In this document: positions 16,078 to 25,620 of the stretch, piece after piece | How positions within the stretch are numbered: position 1 is the stretch's first letter | Layout of the letters: each line of letters starts with the position of its first letter | Assembly (NCBI RefSeq): GCF_018524365.1 | Contig: NZ_JAEKFT010000030.1 | Location: 1 to 55,549 of the forward strand | Length of the DNA stretch: 55,549 nucleotides | From: Denitromonas iodatirespirans | Lineage (GTDB): Bacteria > Pseudomonadota > Gammaproteobacteria > Burkholderiales > Rhodocyclaceae | Reading direction: 5' to 3' | Program-made: the position numbers and the translations under genes | The notes under the pieces: model-generated | The model's input: only the letters and a program-made list of their open reading frames with translations | The model's database searches: none | Told to the model about the DNA's origin: nothing

Positions 16078-17592
16078 TCAATACCCGATGAAGGCGCGCA
16101 GCGCCGCGAGCGGCTTGCGCAGCGCCCAATAGACAAAGGGCACGCGCTCGCCAGCGATGCGCGCCGAGCCCTTGAGGCCGACCCGTGGCACCGCTTCGCC
16201 GGGCACCAGCTCGGCGCGCAGGCGGTAGGCGTAGCCGCCTTCCGGGCGGATCAGCGCCTCGTGCGCGATATGGCGGACCCGGGCGTCGACCGGCGAAAAC
16301 GGCTGGGCGTTGAGGTACAAGGTGAGCGCCGCCGCGTCCGGAAAGTCGATGAGATCGGCCGGCGACAGCCAGGCCTCGACTTCGACATCGCCGGGCGCCG
16401 CGACCATCATTACCCGCTCGCCGGTGCTCACCGGGCGGCCGACCCACTCGTTCGGATCGTCGAACAAGACCACGCCATCCTGAGGGGCGGTCACCGCTGC
16501 ACGCGTGTTGAGGTCGCGGACGAGGGCCACCTCCGCCCGCTTGACCGCGATATGCCCCTGCAGGGTTGCAATCTGCGCCTTGCTCTTGCTGTCGAAGACC
16601 GCTTGCTGGGCGAACTGGCGATATTCGGCCTCGGCGGTGGCGAGCGCCTGTTCGGCGACCAGCAGGCGGCTTTGCAGGGTGGTCCGGTCGAATTCGAAGA
16701 GCGGCGTGCCGGCGGTGACGGTCTGGTTGGGCTGCACTAGCACGCGGTCGACGATGCCGTCGAGCGGGGCGCGGATCACCGCCGGCTGGGCCGGCACCAG
16801 CTCGGCGGGTGCCAGCACCGTCAGGCGCACCGGGATGAACAGTGCCAGGGCGGCGAGCAGGCTCCAGCGCCGGGCGGGGCGCTGCCAGCATGCGAGCACC
16901 TGTTCGCGCCAGGCGGGGGGATGCAGCAGGGCGCGCAGGCCGGTTGGCGGCTGTGTTTCATGTACGGACCGGCTCAGGCGGCGCCGTCCCTTGGGCGCCC
17001 AGAGCAGCCAGGACTGGGTCCACTGCGCACACCACTCGGCGAGCAGAACCACCTCGCCTTCGCGCCACGGCGTGTCGCGCGCAAAGAGCCAGGCACCGGG
17101 CGACACGCCATTGCCGGGCGCCGGCAGCGGCAGCCACACGGCGTGCGCCGGCCACCATTCGGCCCATTGCGCCGCGTCGTCGTCGGCCAGGGATGCCGCG
17201 GTCAGGACTTGCGGTACGGCAGGGCTGGTGTCCCGAAGCCGGCGTGCGACCCGTTCGAGCCACTGCACGTAGGGCGTGTTGGCTTCCACCGCCGAGACGC
17301 CGGACAGCGTGTCGACCCCGCCGTCGGCGAGCCACAGCGCCGCCTGCCGGTAGGGCAGCAAGGCCTTGGTCTCGTTGACGGCGATGAAGCCCAGTTCGGC
17401 CGCGGATGTTGCTGCACGCGCCCGCCGCCCGAGCTGCAGCAGATGCAGCAGGATGGCGGTTTCCCCGGCGTACTCGGGGTGTGATGGCTGGGACAAGGGG
17501 GCTTCTCGCAATGAACTCGGCAACTTTAACGGAAAACAACGCCGGCCTGCAGACGCGTCGCCGGCGGCCCGAAGCGGTGGCGCCACTGGCAC
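16078..17592 (-). CDS. HlyD-family periplasmic adaptor with GAF-like N-terminal region
   Basis: About 504 residues. The N-terminal 200 residues are cytoplasmic and GAF-like in appearance (ETAILLHLLQLGRRARAATS, NETKALLPYRQAALWLADG). One transmembrane helix follows (RWSLLAALALFIPVRLTVLA), then a HlyD core with lipoyl half-motifs PAVIRAPLDGIVDRVLVQPN and VTAPQDGVVLFDD around a coiled coil. It would bridge the inner membrane to a TolC-type channel. It lies 13 bp after the glycosyltransferase gene and 11 bp before the M50-HlyD gene in the same leftward operon. The start is uncertain: GTG at 17592 is used, but TTG codons about 25-35 residues further in are possible. Confidence 0.78.
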   Translation of the reverse strand: MPVAPPLRAAGDASAGRRCFPLKLPSSLREAPLSQPSHPEYAGETAILLHLLQLGRRARAATSAAELGFIAVNETKALLPYRQAALWLADGGVDTLSGVSAVEANTPYVQWLERVARRLRDTSPAVPQVLTAASLADDDAAQWAEWWPAHAVWLPLPAPGNGVSPGAWLFARDTPWREGEVVLLAEWCAQWTQSWLLWAPKGRRRLSRSVHETQPPTGLRALLHPPAWREQVLACWQRPARRWSLLAALALFIPVRLTVLAPAELVPAQPAVIRAPLDGIVDRVLVQPNQTVTAGTPLFEFDRTTLQSRLLVAEQALATAEAEYRQFAQQAVFDSKSKAQIATLQGHIAVKRAEVALVRDLNTRAAVTAPQDGVVLFDDPNEWVGRPVSTGERVMMVAAPGDVEVEAWLSPADLIDFPDAAALTLYLNAQPFSPVDARVRHIAHEALIRPEGGYAYRLRAELVPGEAVPRVGLKGSARIAGERVPFVYWALRKPLAALRAFIGY

Positions 17593-17605
17593 GGCGCGTG
17601 GGGCG

Positions 17606-18832
17606 TCATGTCAACGGCAGCGGGAAATGCAATGGCCGTTCAAACAAGCGCGCGAGCGCATCCCAGGCGGTGTTCTGCCGGGATGTCAGGCGTGCGGCGC
17701 AGCGTTGCGCCGCCTCCTGCAGCCGCGCGTCGCGCACGAGGTCCGGCAGGCGTTGCCCGAGTTGCGCGATGCTCATGTCGGCACGCACGCTGACCGTTCC
17801 CGGAAGGCTGGCCATGGCCCGCCGGACATTCAGTGCCTGCTCCCGATGACGCGGCAGCAGCAGCTGAGGTCGGCCGGCCATGGCCGCCTCCTCGATCGAC
17901 CCGATGCCGCCGTGGTGGATCAGAAAGGAGGCGCGTGCGAGCACCTCGCGCAACGGTGGCGGCCGGGCGTGTACGCGAATCCCGGCATGTTCCAGCGCGG
18001 CAACCGTATCGGCGGGCGCCTCGTGCAGATAGCACTCCCCCGGGATGCGCTGCTCGGCAAGCGCCTGGAGGACCTTGCATGTCAAGGGGTGTTTGAGGCG
18101 CAGATAGGAAAACACATGGGTCTGCGCCGGTGGCGGTAGGGGCGGTGGCGGTGCCAGCCAGGGGCCTGCCGCCGGATGTGGCCGGGTTGCGGCGTAGATG
18201 TCGAGCTCGCGCGGTACCGACACCACCTGGCCTGCCCCCGCGATGATTTGCGGCAGGCTTTCGGGCTGCGGCAAGCCACGTCCCGCCTGCACCGAGCGAG
18301 CGGCATCGAGCAGGACGGCCGGATCCCAGATCGGCGCGAGCGCATCGTCGAGCGGCGGAAACCTGCCGCCCGGCAGACCGTGCGGATTCACGAAACCGTC
18401 GCCGACCGCGATCACCGGCAGCCGGCCGAAAGCGGCCAGCGACAGGAGCGGCGAATAGTCGGCAATGACGAGCTCAGGCGCTTCTTGCCGGAGCAGGGCG
18501 TCCCAAGCGGCGACGACGGCCGCCAGTTGCGTCGGGTCCGCATAGCCGCAGACGCCCATGATGTCGGCGAAGGTTGCGGCGCGGAATCGCCCCGGCCCGG
18601 CAAAGCAACTGCGATGCGGCGGCGTGGCGATGACCGGGATGTTTGCCGCCGCGTAGCGTTCGGCGAGGGCTGCCGGGTCGCGTGCCGCGACGACCGGCGA
18701 CCATCCGGCGATCCGCAGGCGCTCGGCGATGAGCAGCAGCCGGGCGGCATGCCCCAGCCCTTCGCCCAACTCCCAGGCCAGCAGCACCCGGCGGCGGCCT
18801 TCGCCGACTCGCAGCACGCCGAGAGGATCCAA
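17606..18832 (-). CDS. GT1/GT-B-type glycosyltransferase within the exoprotein operon
   Basis: About 408 residues with a GT-B layout: the N-terminal LLAWELGEGLGHAARLLLIA is the acceptor-side loop seen in UGT- and MurG-like enzymes, and the C-terminal FLIHHGGIGSIEEAAMAGRP is the nucleotide-sugar binding motif. It would move a sugar from a nucleotide donor to a lipid, a protein or another small acceptor in the cytoplasm. The TTG start at 18832 lies 11 bp after the RTX gene stop, with GAGG upstream. Its place between the secreted RTX protein and the exporter genes suggests the exoprotein is its acceptor. Donor sugar cannot be told from the sequence. Confidence 0.8.
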   Translation of the reverse strand: MDPLGVLRVGEGRRRVLLAWELGEGLGHAARLLLIAERLRIAGWSPVVAARDPAALAERYAAANIPVIATPPHRSCFAGPGRFRAATFADIMGVCGYADPTQLAAVVAAWDALLRQEAPELVIADYSPLLSLAAFGRLPVIAVGDGFVNPHGLPGGRFPPLDDALAPIWDPAVLLDAARSVQAGRGLPQPESLPQIIAGAGQVVSVPRELDIYAATRPHPAAGPWLAPPPPLPPPAQTHVFSYLRLKHPLTCKVLQALAEQRIPGECYLHEAPADTVAALEHAGIRVHARPPPLREVLARASFLIHHGGIGSIEEAAMAGRPQLLLPRHREQALNVRRAMASLPGTVSVRADMSIAQLGQRLPDLVRDARLQEAAQRCAARLTSRQNTAWDALARLFERPLHFPLPLT

Positions 18833-18843
18833 GCCCGCCTCTT

Positions 18844-21417
18844 TCAGCTATCCGGGGTCTTTGCCGCCGCGGCAGCACGGACATGCTGGAGCAAGGCGTC
18901 GCGCTCGGCCTGCCGCCCGGCGCTACCGCTCTGGCGCAACTGTTCGCTGAGCGCAAGTTTGCCGGCAGCGCCTTCGGCGAGCATCGCCGGGTCTTGCGGT
19001 GACCCGGCGAGCCGAGCCAGACCGTCGCCGGCTTCCAGGCTGGCGTTGTCGCCGCTTTGGCGCTCCTCGGCGGGCGGTGCCTCGTCGGCGGGCGGCTCGC
19101 CTTCCCCGGTGCCCGGCGGTTCGGTGGGTGAATCGCTGCCGTCGACTCCGCGGGCATCCGCTGGCCCCGTGCCCGTGCCGGAACCGTTGCCAGACCCCCG
19201 GGCGCCGCCAATCCCGACACCGGGCTCGCCGGCCGGCGCACCGGCTCCGCCGAGGATGCCGCCACCCAGCCTGTCGTCGATGCCAGCGCCGATACCGGCG
19301 TTTCCACCAAAACCGTTCGTTGGCAGGAGCGCATCGAGCCCGTAGAACGAACTCAGCATGGACACCCGGTCGGTGGTGACTTGGCTGATCAGCGAGAATG
19401 CGCTGCCTCCTGCCCCGCTCGGTTCATGCACGCCCAGCAACGCGCCGAGCGGCGATCCGCTGGTCGTGCCGCCGAGGATCTGGCCGCCGAGACCCAGGTT
19501 TTCCGGCGTGCTGCGCACCGCGGCATTCGCGCCCAGTGCCGGGGACGCGGCCGGCGCCTCGAACACCGGGGGGGCAACCACCGCGTTGGTGACGGTGGTT
19601 TCTGCCGGCCAGGTCGGCGGGGGAATGATATCCACCACGGGGGGCGGCGTCGGCGTGGCGGCGGTGGGCTTGAAGGTGATCAGCGTCGTGCCGCTAAAAT
19701 CGCTGACGGTATCCACTTGCAAATTGCCGCCGGCCGCATTGCTCAGCGCCAGGGTCACTTCCACGGACGCAAAGTCCGTGCCGTTGGTATCGATTTCGAG
19801 GCTGCCCGAGCCGTTGAAGCGAACATTGGCGGTGGTGAGGCCGGTGATGCCGTTCAGCTGGATGACGTCGTCGGCGGCAAGGTCGCCGAGGGTGTCGCCA
19901 TCGAGATCCGATGCCGACCCCCTGAACGTATCGCTTCCTGTGCCGCCATACAGGAGGTCGGCTTGGGCGCCGCCATACAGCGTGTCGTCTCCGGCCTCGC
20001 CATACAGTTCATCGATCCCCTGCATGCCGGTGAGGACGTCATTGCCATCCCCGCCGTACAGGAAGTCGGCATCGCTGCCGCCGGAGAGTGTGTCGTTTCC
20101 ATTCCCGCCGTACAGTGTGTCGCTTTCTGAGTCACCGCTTAGCGTGTCATTCCCGTCGTCGCCCCAGAGGATGTCATTGCCTTTTTGCCCCCACAGCCAG
20201 TCGTTGCCATCCCCCCCACTCAGGTAGTCGTCACCCGTCGAGGCCATGAGCGTGTCGTTGCCGGCTCCCCCGAAAATCGTGTCGTTGCCATCGCCGCCAC
20301 TCAGGCCATCGTTGCCATCTTCTCCGTAGAGGTAGTCGTCTCCGGTCGCGCCATAGGCAAAATCGTTGCCGGCGCCGCCGTACAGGGTGTCATTGTCACC
20401 ACCGCCGTAGAGCGTGTCGTTGCCATCGTCGCCATAGACAATGTCTGCCCCGTCAAGGGCGGAGACCGTGTCGTTGCCGCCCAGACCGTAGATGGTGTCG
20501 TCGCCGGCCGTACCCGTCAGGGTGTCGTTGCCGGCCGTACCCGTGACGACGGCGAGCAATCCGTCATAGGCGGCGAACTGCGGTGCCACGGCCGTCGCCT
20601 TCTCGACCTCGCCGTGGCGCGCTTCCAGATCCCAGTCGCCGCCCAGCCAGCTTGCGCCGGTGGCATCGTCGGAAGCGGCGATGTCGGCTCCGGTGGCGGC
20701 GGCGAAGCGGCTCACGAAGGCCATGCCGGCTTCGCCCAAGGCGACGTCGCAGCCATAGAGCAGGATGTCGCCGGTCGCGCTCAGGGCGCCGCCCCAGGCT
20801 GCAAGGGTGTCGGCCTGATCGGCCAGGGTGGCCAGCGAGAGGGTTTCCGCCCCGAGATACACCGCGCCCTCGCTGCCATGCGAGACGAGATGCAGGGCGT
20901 CGAGGTTCTGGTAGCGGGCGAGGATGTCGCTGATCTGGTCGAGGGCGCTGGCGCCGGCGTCGAGCAGCCAGACATCGGTGCCGGCACGAACGTCGCCCAG
21001 CAGGTCGGCCAGATCCGGCACGCGGCTGTCGATGATCACCACTTCGCTGGCCTCGCCCTCGGCGTCGACCAGTTGCAGCAAGCCGTCGCGGTTGACGTCG
21101 ACGAGGCCGTCCAGCTCCGCCTGGGTAATGGCGCCTTCATTCAAGGACATGCCGCCAAGGGGCAGGGCGATGTCGGTGGCGGCGGTCGCGCCGATGGCGC
21201 CGTCGGCGAGAGCCGTGTCGACGAAAGTCTCCACCGCCGCCCCATCGAACACCAAGCGCGGCTCGAGCCGCATGAGGCCGGGCCGGGTGCGTACCAGTGC
21301 GCGGCCGGTATCGGCGCGATGGCTGCCGGCGCTCTTGCCGCGCTGCTTGTCGGTCTCGGCGACGGCAACAAAGGTGTCGGCGATCTTGCTCCAGACGGTG
21401 CGGTAGAGGCGGTTCAT
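18844..21417 (-). CDS. Secreted LEPR/DUF4347/RTX-repeat exoprotein
   Basis: 857 residues. The N-terminus [20 protein letters not shown] resembles the extended signal region of large exoproteins and is followed by a LEPR motif ([11 protein letters not shown]). DUF4347, a caspase-like fold, spans about 120-285 with candidate dyad H180 (HLVSHGSEG) and C223 (LLYGCDVA). About 23 nonapeptide Ca-binding repeats of the GGxGxDxLx type lie at about 290-497. A Pro/Gly-rich low-complexity stretch and a charged C-terminus ([20 protein letters not shown]) follow. ATG at 21417 has GGGAG upstream; a longer in-frame start lacks family sequence. It is surrounded by TolC, HlyD, M50-HlyD and glycosyltransferase genes. 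Likely a calcium-folded surface or released protein. Protease activity of DUF4347 is inferred from the dyad. Confidence 0.88.
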   Translation of the reverse strand: MNRLYRTVWSKIADTFVAVAETDKQRGKSAGSHRADTGRALVRTRPGLMRLEPRLVFDGAAVETFVDTALADGAIGATAATDIALPLGGMSLNEGAITQAELDGLVDVNRDGLLQLVDAEGEASEVVIIDSRVPDLADLLGDVRAGTDVWLLDAGASALDQISDILARYQNLDALHLVSHGSEGAVYLGAETLSLATLADQADTLAAWGGALSATGDILLYGCDVALGEAGMAFVSRFAAATGADIAASDDATGASWLGGDWDLEARHGEVEKATAVAPQFAAYDGLLAVVTGTAGNDTLTGTAGDDTIYGLGGNDTVSALDGADIVYGDDGNDTLYGGGDNDTLYGGAGNDFAYGATGDDYLYGEDGNDGLSGGDGNDTIFGGAGNDTLMASTGDDYLSGGDGNDWLWGQKGNDILWGDDGNDTLSGDSESDTLYGGNGNDTLSGGSDADFLYGGDGNDVLTGMQGIDELYGEAGDDTLYGGAQADLLYGGTGSDTFRGSASDLDGDTLGDLAADDVIQLNGITGLTTANVRFNGSGSLEIDTNGTDFASVEVTLALSNAAGGNLQVDTVSDFSGTTLITFKPTAATPTPPPVVDIIPPPTWPAETTVTNAVVAPPVFEAPAASPALGANAAVRSTPENLGLGGQILGGTTSGSPLGALLGVHEPSGAGGSAFSLISQVTTDRVSMLSSFYGLDALLPTNGFGGNAGIGAGIDDRLGGGILGGAGAPAGEPGVGIGGARGSGNGSGTGTGPADARGVDGSDSPTEPPGTGEGEPPADEAPPAEERQSGDNASLEAGDGLARLAGSPQDPAMLAEGAAGKLALSEQLRQSGSAGRQAERDALLQHVRAAAAAKTPDS
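19920..20545 (-). repeat. Coding tandem 27-bp repeats (RTX nonapeptides)
   Basis: About 23 imperfect 27-bp units encode GGxGNDTLY-type nonapeptides inside the exoprotein gene. The most similar units could recombine and change repeat number. Boundaries are approximate. Confidence 0.85.
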
Positions 21418-21633
21418 GGTGCTTGCTCCCTTCGCGCGCGGCATGTTGCCGGGCTCAATCATTCAATGGTCTCGGTCGGTCGAAGCATCAAAACGCCGCG
21501 ACGGCGGCGAGGTCTTCTGGCCCTTCGGAGAGGCCGGGGGCGCGGGCGCCATTGGGCGGATGCCCGCTTGCGTCCCCAACATGAGTTATCGGCACGCCGA
21601 CGAGATTCGTGAGGCGCTCGGCAAGCGGATCGC

Positions 21634-22482
21634 TCATTGCCCACGGCCCTCCGGCGGCGCGAGTTCAATCCTTCCGCTCATCCCGGCAATCAGCTCGCTG
21701 AAACTGCCGTCGATCACGGCGCTGGCCTTGACCGACTGGCTGATCGGGTCGACCCGCGCCCCCAGGCGCTGGATGCGTGCCGGGTAGCTCTTCTGGGTTT
21801 CGTCGATGAACACTCGGAACGTGTGACCGGGCTTCAACCAGGCGAGCCAGCGCGAGGGGACGATGAAATCGAGCTCCAGCGCGGAATCGTCGAGGATGTC
21901 GAGAAGTGCCGTGCCCGGTTCGACATATTGTTCGGCACGCACCTTCTGCTCGACCACGCGACCGGCGTACGGGGCGTAGATGTTGCATTTGGAGAGCGTT
22001 GCCTGGATGAGGGCGAGATCGGCCCGCGACTTGTCGCGCTCGGCGATGGAGGTATCCAGCTCGACCTTGCCGATGGCGTTCAGCTCGTTGAGTCGGGTGT
22101 TGGCGGCGTAATTCCGTTCGGCGGCGGCGAGTGCGGCTTTTGCCTTGTCGCGCTGGGCGGCCTGGATGACGCAGTCGAGGCTGACCAGCAGTTGGCCGGC
22201 CTTGATGCGCTCGCCTTCCTTGACGGTAATGCGCTTGACCTTGGCGCCGAGTTCGGCCGCAAGTGTCGTGTAGCGTCGCGGCGAGAGCTGGGCGCGGATG
22301 TCGAATTTGTCCAGCGCAGGGGCTGTCGAGGTCGTGGCCGCCGCCGGCGCTGGCGGCGGGGCCGCATGCGCGGCGGCGCTGGCCGCAAGAAGTACGAGCA
22401 GGCGCACCGCGGCGAGTCGCCCCGCCCGGTGTGAACAGAATCTCACGGCGCGCATGATTGCCTGGCGGGTCGCGCGGGGCAC
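21634..22482 (-). CDS. HlyD/RND-type periplasmic adaptor
   Basis: 282 residues. A signal sequence (RLLVLLAASAAAHAA) precedes a compact membrane-fusion-protein core: lipoyl half AELGAKVKRITVKEGERIKA, a short coiled-coil hairpin, the second lipoyl half IYAPYAGRVVEQKVRAEQYV and a beta-barrel. It lacks the long hairpin of HlyD itself and looks like the small MFP type. The GTG start at 22482 shares one base with the TolC-like gene stop (TAGTG), implying coupling; ATG at 22455 is an alternative nearer the hydrophobic signal. The RTX gene lies downstream across about 215 bp that hold no gene but include a GCGGGC/GCCCGC dyad at 21542-21567. Confidence 0.85.
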   Translation of the reverse strand: MPRATRQAIMRAVRFCSHRAGRLAAVRLLVLLAASAAAHAAPPPAPAAATTSTAPALDKFDIRAQLSPRRYTTLAAELGAKVKRITVKEGERIKAGQLLVSLDCVIQAAQRDKAKAALAAAERNYAANTRLNELNAIGKVELDTSIAERDKSRADLALIQATLSKCNIYAPYAGRVVEQKVRAEQYVEPGTALLDILDDSALELDFIVPSRWLAWLKPGHTFRVFIDETQKSYPARIQRLGARVDPISQSVKASAVIDGSFSELIAGMSGRIELAPPEGRGQ

Positions 22483-24035
22483 TACTGGCGCTCGGCCAGC
22501 CGTACGGGCTGTGCCACCGCACTCTCCATGGCGGCTGCGGCGAGCGGGTCTTTCTGCCAGGTCCGCAGGGCGTCATCGATCGCCTTGGAGAGATCGGGGA
22601 GCGACATGTCGTCGAGGCTGCCGATCGCCGGCTCCAGGCCGAGCGTCGCCTGTACCCGGCTGGCGGAGGCATGGACGGCGGCGAGCGCCTGGTAGCGGCG
22701 CAGCTCGGAAAGCAGCGCATTCGTGCGGGCGGCAACGAGGCTCAGCTGGCTTTCCTTCTGGACCTCAGCCGCACGGCGGGAGAGTTTGAGAAGGTCGTTG
22801 TCGACGGTGGCGAGCTCGTCGCTGCGCTGGTATTGGCGCAGCGCGTTGTCGTACTGCTGGGCAGAGAGGTGCACCAGGGACACGACGACCATCTGCAGCG
22901 CCATGCGCCGTGCTTCATAGACCCGCTCGTTGCCTTCGGCGGCTTCGAGGCGGGCCGGGGCGGAGAGCAGGTTGAAGAGGTTGAAATTGACGCGCAGGCC
23001 GGCCTCGTTCCAGGAATTGTTCACCAGGAAACGGTCGTCGTCATGATTCACGCTGTAGTTGAAGGAAATGCCGGGGAAGAGCTGGAGCAGCGACTTCCGG
23101 GTGTCGGCGGCGGCGATGCGGACGTTGTAGGCACTCTCGCGCAGGTCGGCGTTGCGGGTGAGGGCGATCTCTTCCATCGCGTCCAGTTTGAGGGCGAGCG
23201 GCTGCGGTTCGAGTTCGTCGGCAGCGGGCTCGACCAGCTGGTAGCGGGTACCGGGCGGCAGGTTGGTGAGCGCCGCCAGCTCGACCCGCGCCAGCCCCAG
23301 TTCCTGCTGCACGGCTTCCAGGGTGCGCAGGTTTTCGATGAGGGCACGCCGGTAGCGCAGCATCTCGGCCGGCGCCTTGATGCGCTCGTCGGTGACCTTG
23401 CGGGCATCGGCCAGCGCCGATTCGGCGAGCGCGATGTTTTCGCGGACGGCGGCTTCCAGCTTCTGGGCGCTGGCCGCACGCCAGAACGCGGCGCGCACGT
23501 TCTGGATGAGGTTGTGCATCGAGCGGCGGCGCCGTTCGCCGGCGACCAGCAGGCGGTCGGCGTTCTGCTGGGCGGTGTAGTAGCTGGCGCCGAAGTCGAG
23601 CAGGCTCCAGGTCAGACTGAGGTCGGCCACGGTGTGGTCTTTTTCGGTGCTGATGGAATTGGACAGGTTGGGCTGGCGGGTGGTGGCATTGATGGAATCG
23701 CGCACCAGGTCCTTGTCGCGCGTGTAGTAGCCGACGCCGGCCACCAGCTTGGGCAGCATGTCGAAGCGGCCCGCTTCGAGCAGCCCGGCCGCGTGGGCCT
23801 CTTCGAGCTGGTGGGCACGGTGCTCCAGGTTGAACTTCAGCGCCCGGGCAATGGCTTCGGACAGGCTCAGGGGGGCGGTGAGCGGGGGAACATTGGCTTG
23901 CGCCTTTTGCCAGTCGGCGCGGGTGATGGCGCGGAGCTCGTCGATCTGCAGGGGTTGCGGGTTGATGGCGCAGCCGGTGAGCGCGGCTGCGGCGAAAACG
24001 ACGATAGGGGCTTTGTGCCGGAATCGGAGCGGCAT
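22482..24035 (-). CDS. TolC-family outer-membrane efflux/secretion lipoprotein
   Basis: 517 residues. The signal peptide ends in lipobox LTGC (HKAPIVVFAAAALTGCAINP), so the N-terminus is acylated. The mature part is two repeats of coiled-coil and strand typical of TolC/OprM channels, rich in heptads (SLSEAIARALKFNLEHRAHQ, GLRVNFNLFNLL). It would form the outer-membrane exit of the exporter made with the downstream HlyD-like proteins. ATG at 24035 has GGAGG about 11 bp upstream and is the first gene of the leftward operon. The absence of an ABC ATPase or RND pump anywhere in the operon is notable. Confidence 0.88.
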   Translation of the reverse strand: MPLRFRHKAPIVVFAAAALTGCAINPQPLQIDELRAITRADWQKAQANVPPLTAPLSLSEAIARALKFNLEHRAHQLEEAHAAGLLEAGRFDMLPKLVAGVGYYTRDKDLVRDSINATTRQPNLSNSISTEKDHTVADLSLTWSLLDFGASYYTAQQNADRLLVAGERRRRSMHNLIQNVRAAFWRAASAQKLEAAVRENIALAESALADARKVTDERIKAPAEMLRYRRALIENLRTLEAVQQELGLARVELAALTNLPPGTRYQLVEPAADELEPQPLALKLDAMEEIALTRNADLRESAYNVRIAAADTRKSLLQLFPGISFNYSVNHDDDRFLVNNSWNEAGLRVNFNLFNLLSAPARLEAAEGNERVYEARRMALQMVVVSLVHLSAQQYDNALRQYQRSDELATVDNDLLKLSRRAAEVQKESQLSLVAARTNALLSELRRYQALAAVHASASRVQATLGLEPAIGSLDDMSLPDLSKAIDDALRTWQKDPLAAAAMESAVAQPVRLAERQ

Positions 24036-24372
24036 GATGGGGTGATCCTCCCTGCGGGAACAAGCTGCGCTTGGTCGAGGCGATTGGCAGCTTCGGTCGT
24101 TTGGCCCGACCGTGGCGTCTGGTCGAGGATGACAGAATCGATGTCGCTCAAATCTATCTCAAAAATTTTCCACAATCTACCGTCATGTTCCGGGCGGCGA
24201 TCCCCGCGTGTGCCGGCCCCCGGCCGTTCGGCGGCTCATGCATATGGACTGGCGGGCGTGATCGGCCCGCTGCGGCGATGAACCTTGCGGTTACCTGCCG
24301 TCTCCTCCGGATTGCCGCAGGCAGCAAGGCGTCTTTGCCGTAAGATGCCAGGCGACACGATCAGGCTTCGAC
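24036..24372. other. Divergent intergenic region between TolC-like and glycosyltransferase genes
   Basis: Must hold the promoters for both directions. There is an AT-rich patch at 24148-24180 (around CAAAAATTTTCCACAAT) and a TAAGAT at 24341-24346 that could be a rightward -10 box, but no well-spaced -35 partner for either. No gene is seen. Confidence 0.4.
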
Positions 24373-25620
24373 ATGCGTTTTCTCTTCGTTCACCAGAACT
24401 TCCCCGGACAATTCCGCCATGTCGCGCAGGCGCTCGCCGAGGACCCGCGGCACGAGGTCGTCGGCATCGGCGATGTGCGCACCGTCAAGCCGGGGCGGGC
24501 GATGCATCCGCGACTGCAGGTGGTGGCGTATCCCTCGCCGCGGGGTGGCGGCCAGCAGACCCATCCCTATCTGCGGAACTTCGAAGGCCAGGTCCGGCGC
24601 GGGCAGAAGCTGTTTCGCGCCGCCATGCAGCTCAAGGCGACGGGTTTCGTGCCCGACGTCGTCGTCGTGCACCCGGGCTGGGGCGAAGCCCTTTTCCTGC
24701 GCGAGCTGTTCCCGGCCGCGCGGCATATCCATTACTGCGAGTACTTCTACCGGGCGGACGGTGGCGATGTCGGCTTCGACCCGGAGTTTCCGGTCACTGT
24801 CGATGGCCGGGCCGGCGTCCATGTCAAGAACAGCGCCCAGCTCCTCGGTCTCACCCAGTGCGATGCCGGCATCTCGCCGACACTCTGGCAGCGCTCGCGC
24901 TACCCGGCCGAGTATCAACCCAGGATCCGCGTCCTGCACGAGGGCATCGATACCGCCCGGGCCCGGCCGGACGCACAGGCGGTGCTGGCGGTTGGCGGGC
25001 GTCGCTTTCGAGCCGGCGACGAAATCGTCACCTTCGTCGCCCGCAATCTCGAGCCTTACCGGGGCTTTCATGGTTTCATGCGCGCCTTGCCCGGGTTGCA
25101 GGCGCTGCGCCCGGCCGCGCAGATCCTCATTGTCGGCGGCGATGAGGTCAGCTACGGCCGGCGCCTGCCGGCCGGGGAAAGCTACCGGCAGAAATACCGC
25201 GCCGAAATCGCCGACCGGATCGACGCGTCGCGCATCCACTTTCTCGGCAAGCTGCCCTACGACGACTACCTGAAGGTCCTGCAGGTATCCGCGGCGCATG
25301 TCTATCTGACCTATCCGTTCGTGCTGTCGTGGTCCATGCTCGAGGCCATGGCCTGCGGGTGTCTCGTCGTGGCCTCGGCGACGGCACCGGTGCAGGAGAT
25401 GATCGTCGACGGCGAGAACGGGCTGCTCACGGATTTCTTCGATGCCGACATGCTCGCCCGGAAAGTCGCCGGCGCGCTTGCCGATCCGCAGGCGCATGCG
25501 CCGATCCGGGCGCGGGCACGGGCGTTCGTCGTGCAGAACCACGACCTGCGCACGCACTGCCTGCCGGCATGGGTCGATTTCCTGACGCAGGGCGAAGACA
25601 CGACGGACGGCCGCTCATGA
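24373..25620 (+). CDS. GT4-family glycosyltransferase
   Basis: 415 residues. MRFLFVHQNFPGQFRHVAQA is the hallmark N-terminus of a GT4 subgroup, and the C-terminal domain has FVARNLEPYRGFHGFMRALP and the donor-binding LSWSMLEAMACGCLVVASAT with its Glu. It is a retaining GT-B enzyme acting in the cytoplasm; the donor is not predictable. It is the first gene of a rightward three-gene operon: its stop overlaps the next start (ATGA, 25617-25620). It is divergent from the exporter operon, so glycosylation and export may be co-expressed. Confidence 0.88.
   Translation: MRFLFVHQNFPGQFRHVAQALAEDPRHEVVGIGDVRTVKPGRAMHPRLQVVAYPSPRGGGQQTHPYLRNFEGQVRRGQKLFRAAMQLKATGFVPDVVVVHPGWGEALFLRELFPAARHIHYCEYFYRADGGDVGFDPEFPVTVDGRAGVHVKNSAQLLGLTQCDAGISPTLWQRSRYPAEYQPRIRVLHEGIDTARARPDAQAVLAVGGRRFRAGDEIVTFVARNLEPYRGFHGFMRALPGLQALRPAAQILIVGGDEVSYGRRLPAGESYRQKYRAEIADRIDASRIHFLGKLPYDDYLKVLQVSAAHVYLTYPFVLSWSMLEAMACGCLVVASATAPVQEMIVDGENGLLTDFFDADMLARKVAGALADPQAHAPIRARARAFVVQNHDLRTHCLPAWVDFLTQGEDTTDGRS

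Noticed and set aside
19920-20545. Regular short repeats considered as a CRISPR array
   Set aside because: Units are contiguous, 27 bp, in frame and encode RTX nonapeptides; there are no spacers.
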